64,000 nt of DNA from Elephas maximus indicus. Taxonomy: Eukaryota > Chordata > Mammalia > Proboscidea > Elephantidae. The notes under the pieces were generated by a model, which saw nothing but the letters and a program-made list of their open reading frames with translations, searched no databases and was not told the origin of the DNA. Positions 1 to 12,459 of this stretch are shown piece after piece. Location of the stretch: assembly GCF_024166365.1 (NCBI RefSeq), contig NC_064826.1:65365001-65429000 (forward strand). Reading direction: 5' to 3'. The stretch's first letter is position 1. Each line of letters opens with the position of its first letter. A program made the translations under genes and the position numbers.

Positions 1-124
1 ATACTAAAGTGTGTCTTTAGTGCAGTTTAATTACAATAATATGATAAAATATATAAAATCCAGCCTGGAGAATAACATCCTAGAGTCGTGGATTTTGTAG
101 GGATTGTACAGCCTCCTGCTACAC

Positions 125-235
125 TGAGTGTTTGAATTCAAATCTTGATTCCACTTATATAGCTTGTGTGACCTTGTAAAAGTTATTTAACCCTTCAACT
201 GTTACTTATTTTTGTGAAAAATAAGTGAATTATTC
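125..235 (+). repeat. MIR fragment
   Basis: The order of motifs is that of a MIR core in forward orientation: a degenerate 'tgaattcaaatcttgattcc', then 'agcttgtgtgaccttg', then 'agttatttaaccc'. It is old and diverged. Confidence 0.6.
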
Positions 236-250
236 TTTGTTAAAACTCAA

Positions 251-428
251 GAAACCAGTTGTCCTTGAGTCCACTCCAACTCACAGCAACCCCATGTATT
301 TCGCAGGGTTTTCAATGTTTGATTTTTTGGAAGTAGATTGCCAGGACTTTCTTCCCAGGCACCTCTGGGTGGACTCAAACTTCCAATCTTTCAGTTAGCA
401 GCCAAGTAGGTTAAACCTGTGCACCACT
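251..428 (-). mobile_element. AfroSINE copy, long type
   Basis: This is a tRNA-derived SINE read on the - strand. On the + strand it starts with the 3' tail (an 'actccaactcacagcaacccc' type motif), continues with the body ('ggaagtagattgccaggact') and ends with the inverse of the tRNA-like head ('gttagcagccaagtaggtta'). The family is typical of Afrotheria, and its abundance in this window is the main clue to the organism. This copy is the long type, with a middle block resembling the RTE 5' end. Confidence 0.88.
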
Positions 429-494
429 TTCAAGTTCTTATGATTGACCTTAGAGAGCGGGTGTGGTGGGATGGTGAGAAATCATGAATCCTCA

Positions 495-533
495 AAACAC
501 TGTAAAATTGTGTGTGTATGTGTGTGTAGAAGT
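495..533 (+). repeat. TG-rich microsatellite
   Basis: A short run of alternating TG with interruptions. Confidence 0.6.
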
Positions 534-591
534 ATAGAGGGGATGTGAACTGGCATCTACACTCATAAGTATACAAAAATGTCACGTTATT

Positions 592-790
592 TGTTGTTGT
601 TGTGTGCTATTGAGTTGATTTCAACTCATAGCGACCCTATGTGACAGAGTAGAACTGGCCCCTAGGGTTTCCCAGGTTGTAATCTTTATGGAAGCAGATT
701 GCAAGGTCTTTTCTCCTGAGGAACTCCTAGTGGATTAGAACCACCAACCTTTCGGTTAGCAGCTGAGCACTTAACCATTGCTTCCCCAGT
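592..790 (-). mobile_element. AfroSINE copy with (CAA)n tail
   Basis: Its tail on the - strand is (CAA)n, as in the RTE LINE, rather than the more common T/G-rich tail. The middle block and the degenerate tRNA-like head ('gttagcagctgagcacttaa' on +) are both present. Confidence 0.85.
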
Positions 791-2240
791 GCTCTTTTCA
801 CATTATTTAATAAATTTTAAATGGAATTAAACTTGATCTCAAGCCCCCATTCTGCCTCACATGGCAGGAAATCCAATCTTGGTCATTGCTGATACTTTCC
901 CAACCCTTCCTTAGGCAGGACAAAGGTTCCATCCAGGGAGCAAACTTTCTGGGAGGCCCCTAGTGAATGGACGGGCAGGTTATGCTCTGCAAACCTCGGG
1001 GACACCATTCACGTCTCAAGAGGCTTGACCACATTCCTGGAACAGGAGGGAGGGAAAAATAGAGCATAAAACAACCCACCAATTAACATTTCAATAAATG
1101 ATCCAGCCACGTGCATTTTTTTTTTTAAGAAGGGAGAGTCCATATCTTCATTACACTCTCAAAGCAAAGAGAGGCTGATTTGATCCAGCAAAGAGATGGG
1201 TGTCAAACCCCTATGCTCCACAAGGCAGGAAAACATCACATTTGCATTGATTATAGACCCTTTTCATAGTGCTGACACATCTATGAGCTTTGAGTAGCCT
1301 CATTTTTTTATTAAATTGGGTCGGGGTGGGGCCACCCATTCAACCTAAATGCAGATGGGGTGATTGTGAATGAACTGCAACATACACAATAGGTAATAAA
1401 TTCTGGGAAATGAAATCTTTCATTAGACTACTTTTTCACATAACAAAACATGAGATGGGGAATAACATTGGGACTTGAGGCCAAAAAAAAAAAAAAAAAA
1501 GGCTCCAAGATAAAGAGGCAGAATTGCATTTATTGAGTTATAAAGCATTTGGGGGCCCCTTCTAAGGACAGAACATGAAAGGGCCACTATTGATTCAGTC
1601 AAATGTTTATAAAACTACTGAACAGAAGACCATGTAGGTAAAGGAAGGAGCCTGTGGAATACATGATGGCTTAACAAATAAATGTGGACACCTGGCTATA
1701 ACCTCATTATCAGCTTCATCTTCAAATACAGGGAGAGAGAAAGAGCTTTCAGAAGAGAAGCAGGAAAAACACTCAGGTTAATGAAGAAAGCCTGCACTAT
1801 GTGGTATCTGTCATTTTAAGTGCTCATTACAATGATTATTTTTACCAGCATTTAATTTTTTACAAAATTCAATTGATCAGACCTAGAGCCATGATTAATC
1901 ACTTGAGATGACTGGACATAAGTGAGCACTAATGAGCAGCGAGAGAATGTCCAAGGCTCATTTTTAGCATTGTTCTTACATTAAGTAGCGTCCACTTTCT
2001 ACATCCCATTGCCTTCGGGTGAATCTGGAAGCTCCTATTTCTTAACAGATCAGTTGAGGTTTTTTTTTTGTCACTTTGATGTCAGAGTTATTTAATAATT
2101 TAAAAATTATTTTTATAATAATATATATTTTTTAATTCTTAGAGTTTTCGACGTGCCATACAACCACATTTTCCATGTCTTTATCCTCATAAAACATTAT
2201 CTGTACAGGTTAGCTAAAGATTTTTCACTAACGAATGGTC
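791..2240. other. No gene or clear repeat seen
   Basis: Single-copy-looking, moderately AT-rich DNA with a poly-A run at about 1482-1500. No exon with splice sites was found. Confidence 0.5.
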
Positions 2241-2244
2241 AGCA

Positions 2245-2430
2245 TGGAGTAATGGAAAGTACGTTATATTTGGAGTTGGACAGATTTGAATATGCAACCT
2301 GTTGGAGACTCATTTTCTTCATTTGTTAAGCGAAAAAATAGCACCTAATTCACAGTGCAATAGATAATATACCTAAAACATCTAGGATGGGTCAGAACAC
2401 AGACGGTAGTGAATAAATAATTGTTTCCTT
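2245..2430 (+). repeat. MIR fragment
   Basis: A degenerate MIR core: 'agtaatggaaagtacgttat', a diverged 'gatttgaatatgcaacc', then 'tcattttcttcatttgttaa' matching the 'cctcatctgtaaaa' segment. Confidence 0.55.
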
Positions 2431-2552
2431 GCTTCAAAGTAAAAGTACAACATCACTGGTAAACAGCCAATTTTATCTTGCAAGTTCTGGAACAACAGAA
2501 TTTCTGTAACTTTAGCACAAATGTTTATTTTGTAGTACAAAAGTCCTCAGTG

Positions 2553-2645
2553 CAAACTTTTATTTTACAGGGGAGGAAACTGAAGGTCTGAGGAGGCAAA
2601 AAGACTTGCCCAAGGTCAAATATCTAGTTTCATCATTCAATAACT
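2553..2645 (-). repeat. MIR fragment
   Basis: The inverse MIR segment 'acaggggaggaaactgaagg', followed by 'acttgcccaaggtca', is clear. Confidence 0.6.
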
Positions 2646-2659
2646 ATTGTTGAATGAAG

Positions 2660-4400
2660 GAAGAACGTTATATTATCACCAGAAACAAATTTCCTGTGTG
2701 TCAGGTAATGATCTATTTCCTACAAGCATGGCCTTTGGGCTGCATTATGGTAACGTAAAATGGTAAATGTGAAAAAGAATGAGAAAAATTTGTATGAATT
2801 CCTCTTTTTACATATTTTTTAATTGAAAAATATGCATTGATGGCACTTCATGCTAATTTAATTTGCTTATTCAGTTAAAACCGACACTGATTTATTGTTC
2901 TCATCAATTACCTATTTATACAATATATATATTATATATGTAATATAATAAAGAAAAGGACTAAGTCACACATGGCTGATTATGAGAAATAGCCATTTAC
3001 CATTTAATTGCTGGTCCTTTGCCCATTCATAAAAAAACTAGAATTGTTGCAAATAAATTCACTGGTATATAACACAGTTCATTTGGCATACTCCTGTTCT
3101 CCTGTTCAGAATTTAGTAAATTTTATTCTCCATTATATCAGTCTTATCAGATTTATATACAAATACTACTAAAACGGTGAATTTCCATATAAAAGAAGAG
3201 GGCATTATGATGTATGAATTTTAAAGTAGTGCTTTCTGAGAAATTGCACTGTGGCAGTCCTGCCTTCCTGGGGTTATTCAACAGCACTTCAGCTTATATA
3301 ATTACCACACATGCCTGCCTTACAGAGACCACGAGGCGCCCAGGTCCGTCACCATGGCAACAGATTCTGAATCTGAGTAGCCCCATCCTTAATACTAAAC
3401 AGAGAGCCTCTTCTTGGAAAAAAAGTTTTGTTTTTTTAAACACATCCCCCAAATGACAGATAAAACAATTTTGGAATATTTGTTCTAGTTTTCTTACAAA
3501 TGTAATCTTATTATTGAAGGTCCGGGCATACAAAACTTCTTGAATAGCAAAGGAAATATAATGTAAACATTTAAATACACATTACTTTTTCATTCTGGGC
3601 ACCATTTTGAAAAGAAGAGGAAGTAAATAACCTTTCAGAATTAAAAACAAAAACAAAACAAAACCCTGAAGGAATAGCCAACGGAGGAAATAAACTTTTT
3701 TTGATCTTCGACGTTTATTTGTTTTTAAAGGCCTTTAAAATGCATAGGTCGAACCAAATAAAATGCGTTTTTCTTTAAAATTAAAAAAAAAAAAAAAGGA
3801 ATGAACACACGCTTGTTGCATAGATTCTCTTTTCATCAGAAAAGCAGAGAGGACACAGATTTACTCAAGATTCCCTGTCCTCCTCTGTACCTTCAGGAGG
3901 TGGGTGAGACCTTGCTGCAGCTGTTGGTCGCAGCTCGGGGCTCATTTCCGCTCGCTGTTTGGACCTGCTTCGCTGCTGTGTGATTGCATCTACGAAGGAA
4001 GGCCGATAATGGTTGACTATTACTTAATGGGGCCTCTCAAGCACTCTTCCATCCATTACCTCATTTGAAAGCAAAGGTAGAGTTTTCTTTTTTCCCCATT
4101 AGGAAATATATTTTTGTGTTTTATTTAGAATTCCTTTCTAATCTACCACCAAACAAGAGAAAGAAATTCACACAATAAACTCACAGCGTGGCTGTCTGTT
4201 AACACAGTTAAGCTCAACTTTTTGTTTTCTTTCAGAGTCTTAAATTTAAATCCTATTTCATTCCTTATTTCTAGTTTTAACTATCCTTGAAGCCATATGT
4301 ATTTAGTTCTTGATGATTTCCTTGAAACTTTTGCCTTGGCTCCTTTCTTACTGTGCTTTTTTATATACATATATATATATGAAAAAAAAATATATATATA
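2660..4400. other. No gene seen; AT-rich intergenic DNA
   Basis: This stretch holds AT-rich simple sequence (around 2920-2950 and 4366-4400) and unassigned DNA. The open frames here are short, overlap on both strands and have no family signature. Confidence 0.5.
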
Positions 4401-4569
4401 AAACAAAAAAACCAAACTCGTTGCCAAAAAGTCGATTCTGACTCATAGTGACCCTACAGGACAGAGTAGAATTGCCCCATAGAGTTTCCAAGGAGCACCT
4501 GGTGGATTCCAACTGCTGACCTTTTGGTTAGCTGCCGTAGCTCTTAACCACTAGGCAACCAGGGTTTCC
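4401..4569 (-). mobile_element. AfroSINE copy, short type
   Basis: It is near full length. The + strand shows 'aaaccaaactcgttgcc' (inverse of the tail) through to 'ctcttaaccactaggcaacc' (inverse of the A-box end). Confidence 0.9.
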
Positions 4570-4671
4570 AGGTGTATATATGTGTGTGTGAGTGTGTGTG
4601 TATCACTGCCAGCCGCCCCATGACTTAAAGAGGAATCATCCATTATTAATCCTGTTCTACTTTTTTTTTTT

Positions 4672-4729
4672 ACATAGGGTCGCTATGAACCAGAATTGAC
4701 TCTATGGCAACCATTTTGGTTTGGTTTTA
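4672..4729 (+). mobile_element. AfroSINE 3' tail fragment
   Basis: Only the tail is left: 'agggtcgctatgaaccagaa', then the T/G-rich end 'ttttggtttggtttt'. The head and body are missing. Confidence 0.7.
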
Positions 4730-4930
4730 GGTTTATACAGAAAAAGATATATGAGCCCTTCAAATGAGGTGGCTTATGCTGTTGAAAACAGGATTGATGT
4801 TTCAGCCAGGCCTGATCCTCAGGGTTCCTGCTCCAAGGCCAACAATATTTTCAATCTCTCTCCTCGGGCTCCTTCATTTACAAAATAATGTGAATACCCG
4901 TTCTAGTCTAACTAACGGGAAACTAGTTTT

Positions 4931-5122
4931 AAAAATCAGTTGCCTTTGAGTTGACTCCAACTCATGGTGACCCTACATCTGTCTGAGTAGAACTGTGCTC
5001 CAGAGGGTTTTCATTGGCTGATCTTTCCAAAGTAGATGGCCAGGCCTTTCTTCCAGGGTGCCTGTGGGTAGACTCAAACCTCCAAATTTTGGGCTAGCAG
5101 TATGTTTATTCCTTTGCACCAT
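4931..5122 (-). mobile_element. AfroSINE copy, long type
   Basis: It carries the long-type middle block ('gggttttcattggctgatct' on +) and a decayed tRNA-like head. Confidence 0.85.
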
Positions 5123-5489
5123 TACTAGGAAGAAGAGAAAAATCAGAGCAGCTATGTCCAGGGCCTTCGGCACTGCTAAGCAAAATTTAGGAAGAGAAGT
5201 TGAGAGAAATTCAGGCCACCTCCATTTCAGGCTGTAGGTATATTTAAAAAGGAAAAAAAATGCCAAAACTAGGTTGTGCTATACTTAAAATGTTTACATT
5301 TAGCAATTAAAGTCTTATGAGGAAAAAAGGATCCAAAGCTGTCAGTGTCTTTGTGACTGCATGTATTTATCCTTATTTGCAGATAAAAACAGATGTCTAA
5401 ATTTTTGTCCCTTAATGAATTTGAGGACCAAGCCCAACGCCCTCTTGTCTCAGTAGAGGAGTGCTCCAACGTGAACATATGCTTTTTTA

Positions 5490-5790
5490 GGCAGGTACTA
5501 TTATTATTCCCGGAAACCCTGGTGGCTTCGTGGTTAAGAGCTACGGATGCTAACCAAAAGGTTGGCAGTTCGAATCCACCAGGCGCTCCTTAGAAACCCT
5601 GTGGGGCAATTCTACCCTGTCCTACACTATGAGTTGGAATCGACTCAACAGCAATGTGTTTTTATTATTATCCTCATTTTTATAGAGGAAAACTGAGGCA
5701 CCGAAAGACTAAATAATTTGCCCAAGGTTGTACAACAAGCAGTGATATGGCGTCCATGCTCTTAACCAATGTGCTATCCCATCTCTTACA
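5490..5790 (-). repeat. MIR split by an AfroSINE
   Basis: The inverse MIR begins before the SINE ('gcaggtactattattattcc') and resumes after it ('tattattatcctcattttta', 'actgaggcaccgaaag', 'ttgcccaaggttgtacaa', 'gctcttaaccaatgtgctat'). Copies of 'tattattat' flank the SINE and probably are its target duplication. Confidence 0.7.
5511..5661 (+). mobile_element. AfroSINE copy inside a MIR
   Basis: A well-kept short-type copy. The A-box region ('ggtggcttcgtggttaagag') and the B box ('gttcgaatcc' at about 5568) are intact enough to show the tRNA origin of the head. Confidence 0.92.
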
Positions 5791-6980
5791 GGACACACGA
5801 CAGAAAACACGAGGACAAGAGGAGTAGTGTAAGTGTCCTCAGACTCACAGCCCAGGCAGGTACCAGGAATAAAACTAGATGAGGACTCAGCAACGCATTT
5901 TGATTCTTCCTCAGCCTTGTGATCGTCCTCAGCAGGGCTGGAGGACTTAGGCAAACAAGGTTATATCTGCACCCATATTCTCTTCCCCTAGACCATACGA
6001 TATGTCCAAATCAAGATGCAAAGTGACATTCTTCACTGACACATGGAATAAGGGCTGTCTTCCCGGGCATGCGACCTGTGCAGGTACACATGATCCTGTG
6101 CTCAGAAAGGCTCCATGCTTATATTAATGCTCTGTTGTCCCCATCCTGAAAGTCTTAGTACATTTTTCAACAATGAGCCCTGCAAATTAGGTAGCCGGTC
6201 CTGTGTATAATCCTGAGCCATCTGCAGAAGTTTGCCGCTCCAGCCTAACAGGGGAGACAAGATTGGATTTCCCTGTGACTCCCTTGGAACTGCAGTGCTG
6301 TAAATCGCAGTTGCCTGTGAGTGGATTTGCATTTTACTACAGTGAAATGCTCTGTCCATCCCGGGAAGGCAGCCAGCTTTTGCTAATGGGGCTTTAACAA
6401 TGCTCTGCCGAGGCCCACGTGCACAGCCTCAAGCAGAGAGGTTCAGGAAGGGCTCCCAGTTCAGCAGCAGGGTTAACTACAAGTGAGCCTTTTTGCAGAA
6501 AATAAAACACAATTAACCTCAGCTGGGTTTGCAGCTAGTCCCACGGAGTCCTCCTGCAAAGTTACACAGGCTGTGTATAGAATTTCAGCTCTGATTCTCC
6601 TACAAATTTTCATTTTATTTGTGCAATTTAGGCATGCAATAATTAAGTCAAGATTTGCCAAAACTTGTGGAGAAAATCAAACTGCCTTGGTACAAGCAAG
6701 ACAATATGCTAAATCCTCTATTTCCTCTTTCAGTGCTTGAGGAGCTTGGCACTAGACTAACTGATGGCTTGCCAGTGGCCAGTTTCCAGGGGATCAGTTG
6801 CTCCTAATGCCTGTTCTGAAGTGAAGGGTAGTGAGCTGATTTGCTCCATCAGGGCAGTAATGACACCAGTGAGCAGAAACTTTCAGGGGAGTAGGCGGGG
6901 CGGACGAGCCAACTTCTTAAAGAAGTCAAAAAGGGAGTTTAGCACCTCCATCATTCTTTTTTTTTTTTTTTCATTCCAGG
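5791..6980. other. No gene or repeat recognised
   Basis: One of the longer repeat-free stretches, with somewhat higher GC between about 6060 and 6500. No splice-bounded exon was seen. It is a candidate for conserved non-coding DNA, but that cannot be judged from one sequence. Confidence 0.45.
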
Positions 6981-7154
6981 AGGAAACCCTGGTGGCACAG
7001 TGGTTAAGAGCTACAGCTGCTAGCCAAAAGTTCAGCAGTTGAATCCACCAGGCGTTTCTTGCAAACCCTATGGGGCAGTTCTACTCTGTCTTATAAGGTC
7101 GCTATGAGTTGGAATCTACTGGACGGCAACGTTTTTTGTTTTTTTGGTTTTTTT
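6981..7154 (+). mobile_element. AfroSINE copy, short type
   Basis: It starts at 'aggaaaccctggtggcacag' and ends in a T-rich tail near 7154. The B box is slightly damaged ('gttgaatcc'). Confidence 0.92.
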
Positions 7155-7207
7155 AAATCATTTCAAGAAGGAGTCAGAGCCCTCACATTCAAGGAGATGC
7201 GTTGGGG

Positions 7208-7590
7208 TCTGTTGAATGAATAATGGCAGATAACATCTAGTGTTTACTGTGCCCCAGACTCCCTCATCGGGGCCCTGGTGGTGCAATGGTTAAAATGCTT
7301 GGCTGCTAACCAAGAGGCCAGAGGTTCGAACCCACCAGCCACCCCACGTCTGTAAAGCTCTTTAACCTTGGAAACCCTATGGTGGCAGTTCTATTCTGTC
7401 CTATAGGTCACTAAAAGTGAGAATATACTTAATGGCAGTGGGTTTGATTTTTTGGTTAGATTGCCCTCATAAGGGCTTTACACATGTCCACTTAGTTAAT
7501 CCTCACAGCAACACAATGAAGTATGTATAATTATTATCTCCGTTTTAAAAGTTAAGGACCTGAGACACAGAGGTTCAGTCAGGAGAGCAG
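7208..7590 (-). repeat. MIR split by an AfroSINE
   Basis: The inverse MIR shows 'agtgtttactgtgccccaga' on the left of the SINE. On the right are 'aatcctcacagcaacacaat', 'tattatctccgttttaaaag' and 'cctgagacacagagg'. Confidence 0.75.
7268..7463 (+). mobile_element. AfroSINE copy with 7-bp target duplication
   Basis: Flanked by 'ccctcat' at 7261-7267 and 7464-7470, which fixes both ends. The B box reads 'ggttcgaaccc'. It inserted into an older MIR. Confidence 0.93.
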
Positions 7591-8099
7591 CTGCCCGGCT
7601 ACAGGAGCTACATACAGGTTTATCCAGAACAATAGCAAGCAGTGGTGAGCTCTCTGTGGGGCCTGGCTGAGTGTGCAGCTGCCGAGTTGCATCCTGTTCT
7701 TCTTCACAATGAACCCCCATTAACAAGGGAAGCCCAATTGGTCTCCCTTCCTCTTGCGACCAGAAAGAGCCTATAGAATGCAGATGCTATTGTGAAGGCT
7801 TTTGTAATTTGGAGATTCCTTTTTTTAAAAAAAAAATCAATGGAATAATCACCCTTTTAATGTAGTCCGTAGGGAATTCAGGAGAGGCATGAAGAAGCAG
7901 CTCCTGTTTTTGAGGCATTTGTAACCATTGTTGGAGAGACAGAGCCAACAGATGGGGAACAATGAATGGTGAGGGACTCTTAGAGCTGGAGAGAGCAAGT
8001 GCTGCACTGTGGACTTTACCCGTGAGCGGTGTGGGAAATCAGAGAAGGAAATGCATTTACTCACTGGCTATTGAGTTAGGTGGGATAAAGGGTGACAGA

Positions 8100-8235
8100 A
8101 GAAACTAGATGGCTTTGGGCACATTTCTTAATCTTTAGGCTTTGCCTTCCTCACCTGTAAACTAAAGCCATGGAACCAAATGATTTCAAGGGCTGCTTCT
8201 AGCTTTTACAACTATGAATCTTGACTTTTTCTGTA
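8100..8235 (+). repeat. MIR fragment
   Basis: The 3' half of a MIR: 'cacatttcttaatctttagg', 'ttcctcacctgtaaacta'. Confidence 0.55.
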
Positions 8236-8950
8236 AAGTTAGATCTTTATGTGTGGTATTTGCTAAAAGTAGCAGCATACTCATAGCTGACAGGACCAGG
8301 ACTGAAGATCACATGGTCAGATTGATATAGTTTTCTGACCTCACTTTAGCTTCCAAGTACATACGTGTCCTGAACTTTGAATCTTTAGCTTTTCTTGTCT
8401 AATGATTAATTATTGCACTTGCCATTTTTATGCATTTATTTTTTTTCCCATGTGTGGGGGATATTTATTTTCTTCTTTTTAATTTTTTTTGGCCAAAATA
8501 TAAAAATAGGATTTACATGGACTGTAGCACTCAACAGTGACTTGTATGTTTTGATTTTTTAAAGAAATAAAATTCACCAAGTGGAATAATCAGTCATCTT
8601 GCTCATTGTCATTTAAAATTTTTTTCCTCGTGTTTTTGTGTAATTCTTCCAGTGTTTTAAGTTATTCAACCCTAACAATTGGTTATGGTTGCTTAACATA
8701 AGTGTAAAATTGTTGTGTGCTGGAGAATAAACAAATTTTAGCAATTAGTTTACATATAATTAAACACATCATGTTTTCAACAGTAAAATGGTTTTATCCC
8801 AACCAGGCATGTGATTAAAATGAAAAATTATCTGACTGTGAGATAGAAACAATAGTTAAGGATGAAGGATTCATGAAGTATTTTTCCAGTAGGTTTTTCA
8901 GGATTGGGGTGGCTTTCTATAACCTGGCAAATATTTTGTAGAACTCATAG
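8236..8950. other. No gene seen
   Basis: AT-rich DNA without recognised repeats or exons. Confidence 0.45.
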
Positions 8951-9130
8951 ACCAGTGGCTCTGTGAGTGTGGCCTTGGACAGCAAAATTGGTGGGCTCTC
9001 CTGAAAATTTGTTAGGAATACAAATTCTCAGGTTTCACTCCAAACTTACTGAATCAGAAACTCCAAGGGTGGGCCCCCCCATCCCTGCCCCCATAATTCT
9101 GACACACCTTCAAGTTTGAGAACTTCCATC
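8951..9130. mobile_element. MER5A-like hAT (Charlie) non-autonomous DNA transposon
   Basis: The near-palindromic ends 'ccagtggctctgtgagtgtg' and 'caagtttgagaactt' frame a typical MER5A body: 'tactgaatcagaaactcc', then 'gggtgggcccccc'. Length fits the family (about 180-190 bp). Confidence 0.75.
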
Positions 9131-9524
9131 AAAGACTGGTCTGTCAATGGGATAGAAACAGTCATAGATTATATTGAATAACTATCTTTCATTACAGGAT
9201 CCCTCCACATGCCCAACTTGATATAGCATTTTACAAGCAAATCACAATTCAGGGTATTGGTAATCTTGAGTGGCTCCCCCCACTGCAGGTTGAATTTCAC
9301 ATGAACTGCTCCACTTGCATTGAAGGTTTTCCATATTTATAGACACAAACCATTTTGCATGTTATCATCTACTTCTCTTGGTGCCTTTTTTATTTTAGCG
9401 AAATTGGATTACCACTCTCTCCCCTGTCCCCTAGTCCTCTCCATTAGGGACATTCCTGGTGGATGCCACAGTGTAAACAAAGACATCAAGTCACTCTGGC
9501 TTCTTAGTCTCTATTAATATAATT

Positions 9525-9790
9525 CCGTGACAAATATCACTTCCTCTATAAAATCTCTCTTGATTCTTCAAACCAGAAGGTGTGGTTTCTCCCTTTTATA
9601 AAGCCCCAGCTTCTGTGTTGCACTTCTCTCACAATATATCATAGCCTGCCTTGTTGCAGAGTCAGTATTGTATAATATCTTTGATTAGACTGGAAGTTCT
9701 TGTGATCAGAGTTTGCATTCTACTCATCTTTCTGCCCCCGTCATGCTTATTATGTGTCAAGCACATAATAACAACTCAGTCTGTCATTGT
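9525..9790 (+). repeat. L2 LINE 3' fragment
   Basis: Matches the L2 3' region: 'ctataaaatctctcttgatt', then 'actggaagttcttgtgatca', then a degenerate 'gtgtcaagcacataataaca'. Confidence 0.55.
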
Positions 9791-11129
9791 TGAATTGTAG
9801 TCTGCAGTGGCAGGGTGACAGCCCAGCCCAGAGAGTCATTGGATAGGTACTTTGCACATACCTGTCCCCAATATTCAGTGTAGGTGACTGGCATTCATTC
9901 TTTTAAAATGTATAAAAAGCTCACAGCCCGTGTTTAAAATACAAAATCCACGGAGGAGGGATCAAGAAATGGAGGGACTATCTAGAAGACAAGTCTAGCT
10001 CTTTTACCCCCTGGAGCTATCAAGAGGCAGCACAGAGCAATGAAAGGACCGGCCTAGCAAACGGGAACAAATCTTTGATTTCACAGTCTTGCCTGGGGCC
10101 TTGACTGACAGTAGCTGCTGCTTTAACCTCCATCTGTGGCTTCACGCCTTTTTAGAAAGGACTCAGGAAATCTCACTCTGGTCTTATAGGGAATATTTTC
10201 AACCTAAGAGGAAAATTGTTAGCCTGAGAAGCAAGCTTGTCTTGCGTTCCCACACCCAAAGATAGAGACTCATAAGACAATAACGGTCTGGAAGGAAACT
10301 GAAGACACACGGCCCAAGACATATCTAGTTTATTTTAAATGCTCTTCTTCTTTAAACGTTGTAGAAAAGACAAACAATAAATGGGCAGCCCTCTCCTCTC
10401 TCGAAACAATGTTTAATTTATACGTATTTGTTAGCCGCTCACGGCTTGAAAAATCATTTAAAAAAAAAAATCATTAGCCCATAGTAAATTCTGAACAGAA
10501 CAATTCACTCTAGGAGAATATGATCAGGTAAGATATGGTTTAGGTGGGTTAGAACCGAATTTTTTAAATCCATATTTGTGATTTAATCTAAATCACGTTT
10601 TATCTGCATTGGCTCATTCCTCCCTCCCCCCACTCCCCAGGAATACTGCTGCGGGCCTTCCGGTTTCATTTCTCGAGGAACACTGCCATCATGTGGCTGG
10701 ATATGTTAAAGACAGTTCGTAAAAGGAGACTAGCGGGGTGGTTTTAATTTTGATTTTCTCTAGAAAAATGTTTGTGGCTCTAAAATGTGCTTCGTTGTTT
10801 GAGGCTGTATTTGTTGATTTCTTTCTGGTATAGAATCCTTAAAATATATGATAAGGGGTGAACTCTGTGTTAGCTTTTGAATCTCCCAAGTATTATGTGT
10901 GTGTAGTTACCACATAAACAATATTACATATACAAAATAATAATTGATCATTGCAGATTTTATGAATTTGTAGTTTTCATACATTTCTCCACTTTAAAGA
11001 GAGTAGAATACCTTTCTCGTATACACTAACGTGGCTGCCTATACTTTCTTTAAATACTGATAAGTCAGTTTAGGGGAAGGAGATGTCAACACAAACTATA
11101 GTGAAGCAAGGTTAGGTAGTTCAAAAGCT
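9791..11129. other. No gene or repeat recognised
   Basis: Repeat-poor DNA. The part at about 10320-10700 keeps several CpG pairs in an AT-rich setting, which can mark conserved non-coding DNA. I see no coding signal. Confidence 0.4.
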
Positions 11130-11250
11130 AAAGTATAAAGCTTGACACTAAGTTGATCTCCACTTTGCCCCTAATTAACCATGCAGTCTTGAGCAAGTCA
11201 CGTAAGCTATCTGGCCTCAGTCTTTTCTTTCTAATATGAATAGATTTGAC
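11130..11250 (+). repeat. MIR fragment
   Basis: MIR-like order: 'gatctccactttgccccta', 'cagtcttgagcaagtcacgt', 'ctggcctcagtcttttcttt'. Confidence 0.55.
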
Positions 11251-12459
11251 ATATACACTCAAAACTACTTCCCAGCTTTATAACTCTGTGATTCTACTTA
11301 ACAAGTAAACGAGTTCTAAAATCTCAAGAATGCTGTTTCTCTTTAGGTAGATTATTTCCCTGTGGTTTTCCTGAAAATATGCTTCCCCTTCCTTTCTACC
11401 CCTCTCCCCAAACCCCAATTGCAACTTTGCCTGCGTGACTCATCATGCAAAATTTTCTCTATAAGAGCCGGGAGATTATGTGTTGTGCTTGGCAGTGCAC
11501 CAGCGCACACGGCATTCATGCATTTTATAGGCATTCACAGTTTAGGTGTTTCCACAAATATAAAGTTGGTGAATCATTGTCATTGGTAAACAGCCTCCTG
11601 GCTTCTAAGAACTGTAGGTTTTACAGGATATTCAAGAATGTCAGATAAGACAATTCAGAGCAAAATCTGATTAACACCTGGAAGGGAAGGAAGGACAATT
11701 TTCTTCACTTATTACACCTTCTGCTTCATAAATTTGTCAAAAGTAACAAGAGGATATAAATGCTGCCTGGGATAGAACTGTGAGGTTAATGTTCTGATTA
11801 GGCGAAATTATGGTAAATTGTTCCCTTGAGTTGATTTTGTGAACTGTTAACAGGGCGAGGGATGGAAATACAAGCTGGTGTTGATGTTTAAGCGGTGCTG
11901 GGAGGGTATGGAAATGCAGGTCAGTTGCTAGGAGACCTACAGCACAGAGCTAGTGTCCCCCTGTGTGCACAGGGATGTTTTAGTTCAAGAAACATTATCT
12001 TTCACCGTCAAAGATGTCATCAAATGTACAGTCTATCAAAATTCAGATGGGCCAGGGTTTGCTTATGGCTTGTGTCAATGCAGTTATTCTGCCATCCACC
12101 ACCACCGCCAGTAAAGGGAGCCGCTAAAAGGGAACAATATAGCACAGTGTCAGTGACCAAGACCGGCCAGAAACACTCAGGGTAATTAACTGCAAATTCC
12201 GCTTAAATACTCTTACATGAGAGACAGCTGGGTTGCTCTCTGGTCTTGGTCCCAAGAAGTGTGCAGTAGTGGCTAAATAACCACTTTACATTGCAAAGAG
12301 AAGGAGGCCAGGTCACAAACAGTTCTGGAGGGAGATGTGCTTGAGTCACACTTTGGACCCTGACATTTACAAAGCAATTATTTCAGCCATTTGTAGGATT
12401 TTTGAAATAGATTTTATGCTAAACAATATTCTTCTAGTTTGTGATTATGACAAGTGTAT
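11251..12459. other. No gene seen
   Basis: Overlapping open frames of 60-96 codons occur on both strands at 11352-11648 and 11895-12185. They have no family signature and no good splice frame, so I do not call them genes. Confidence 0.5.

Noticed and set aside
5511..5600. tRNA gene
   Set aside because: A and B boxes are those of a SINE head; it cannot fold as a full tRNA and continues into the SINE body.
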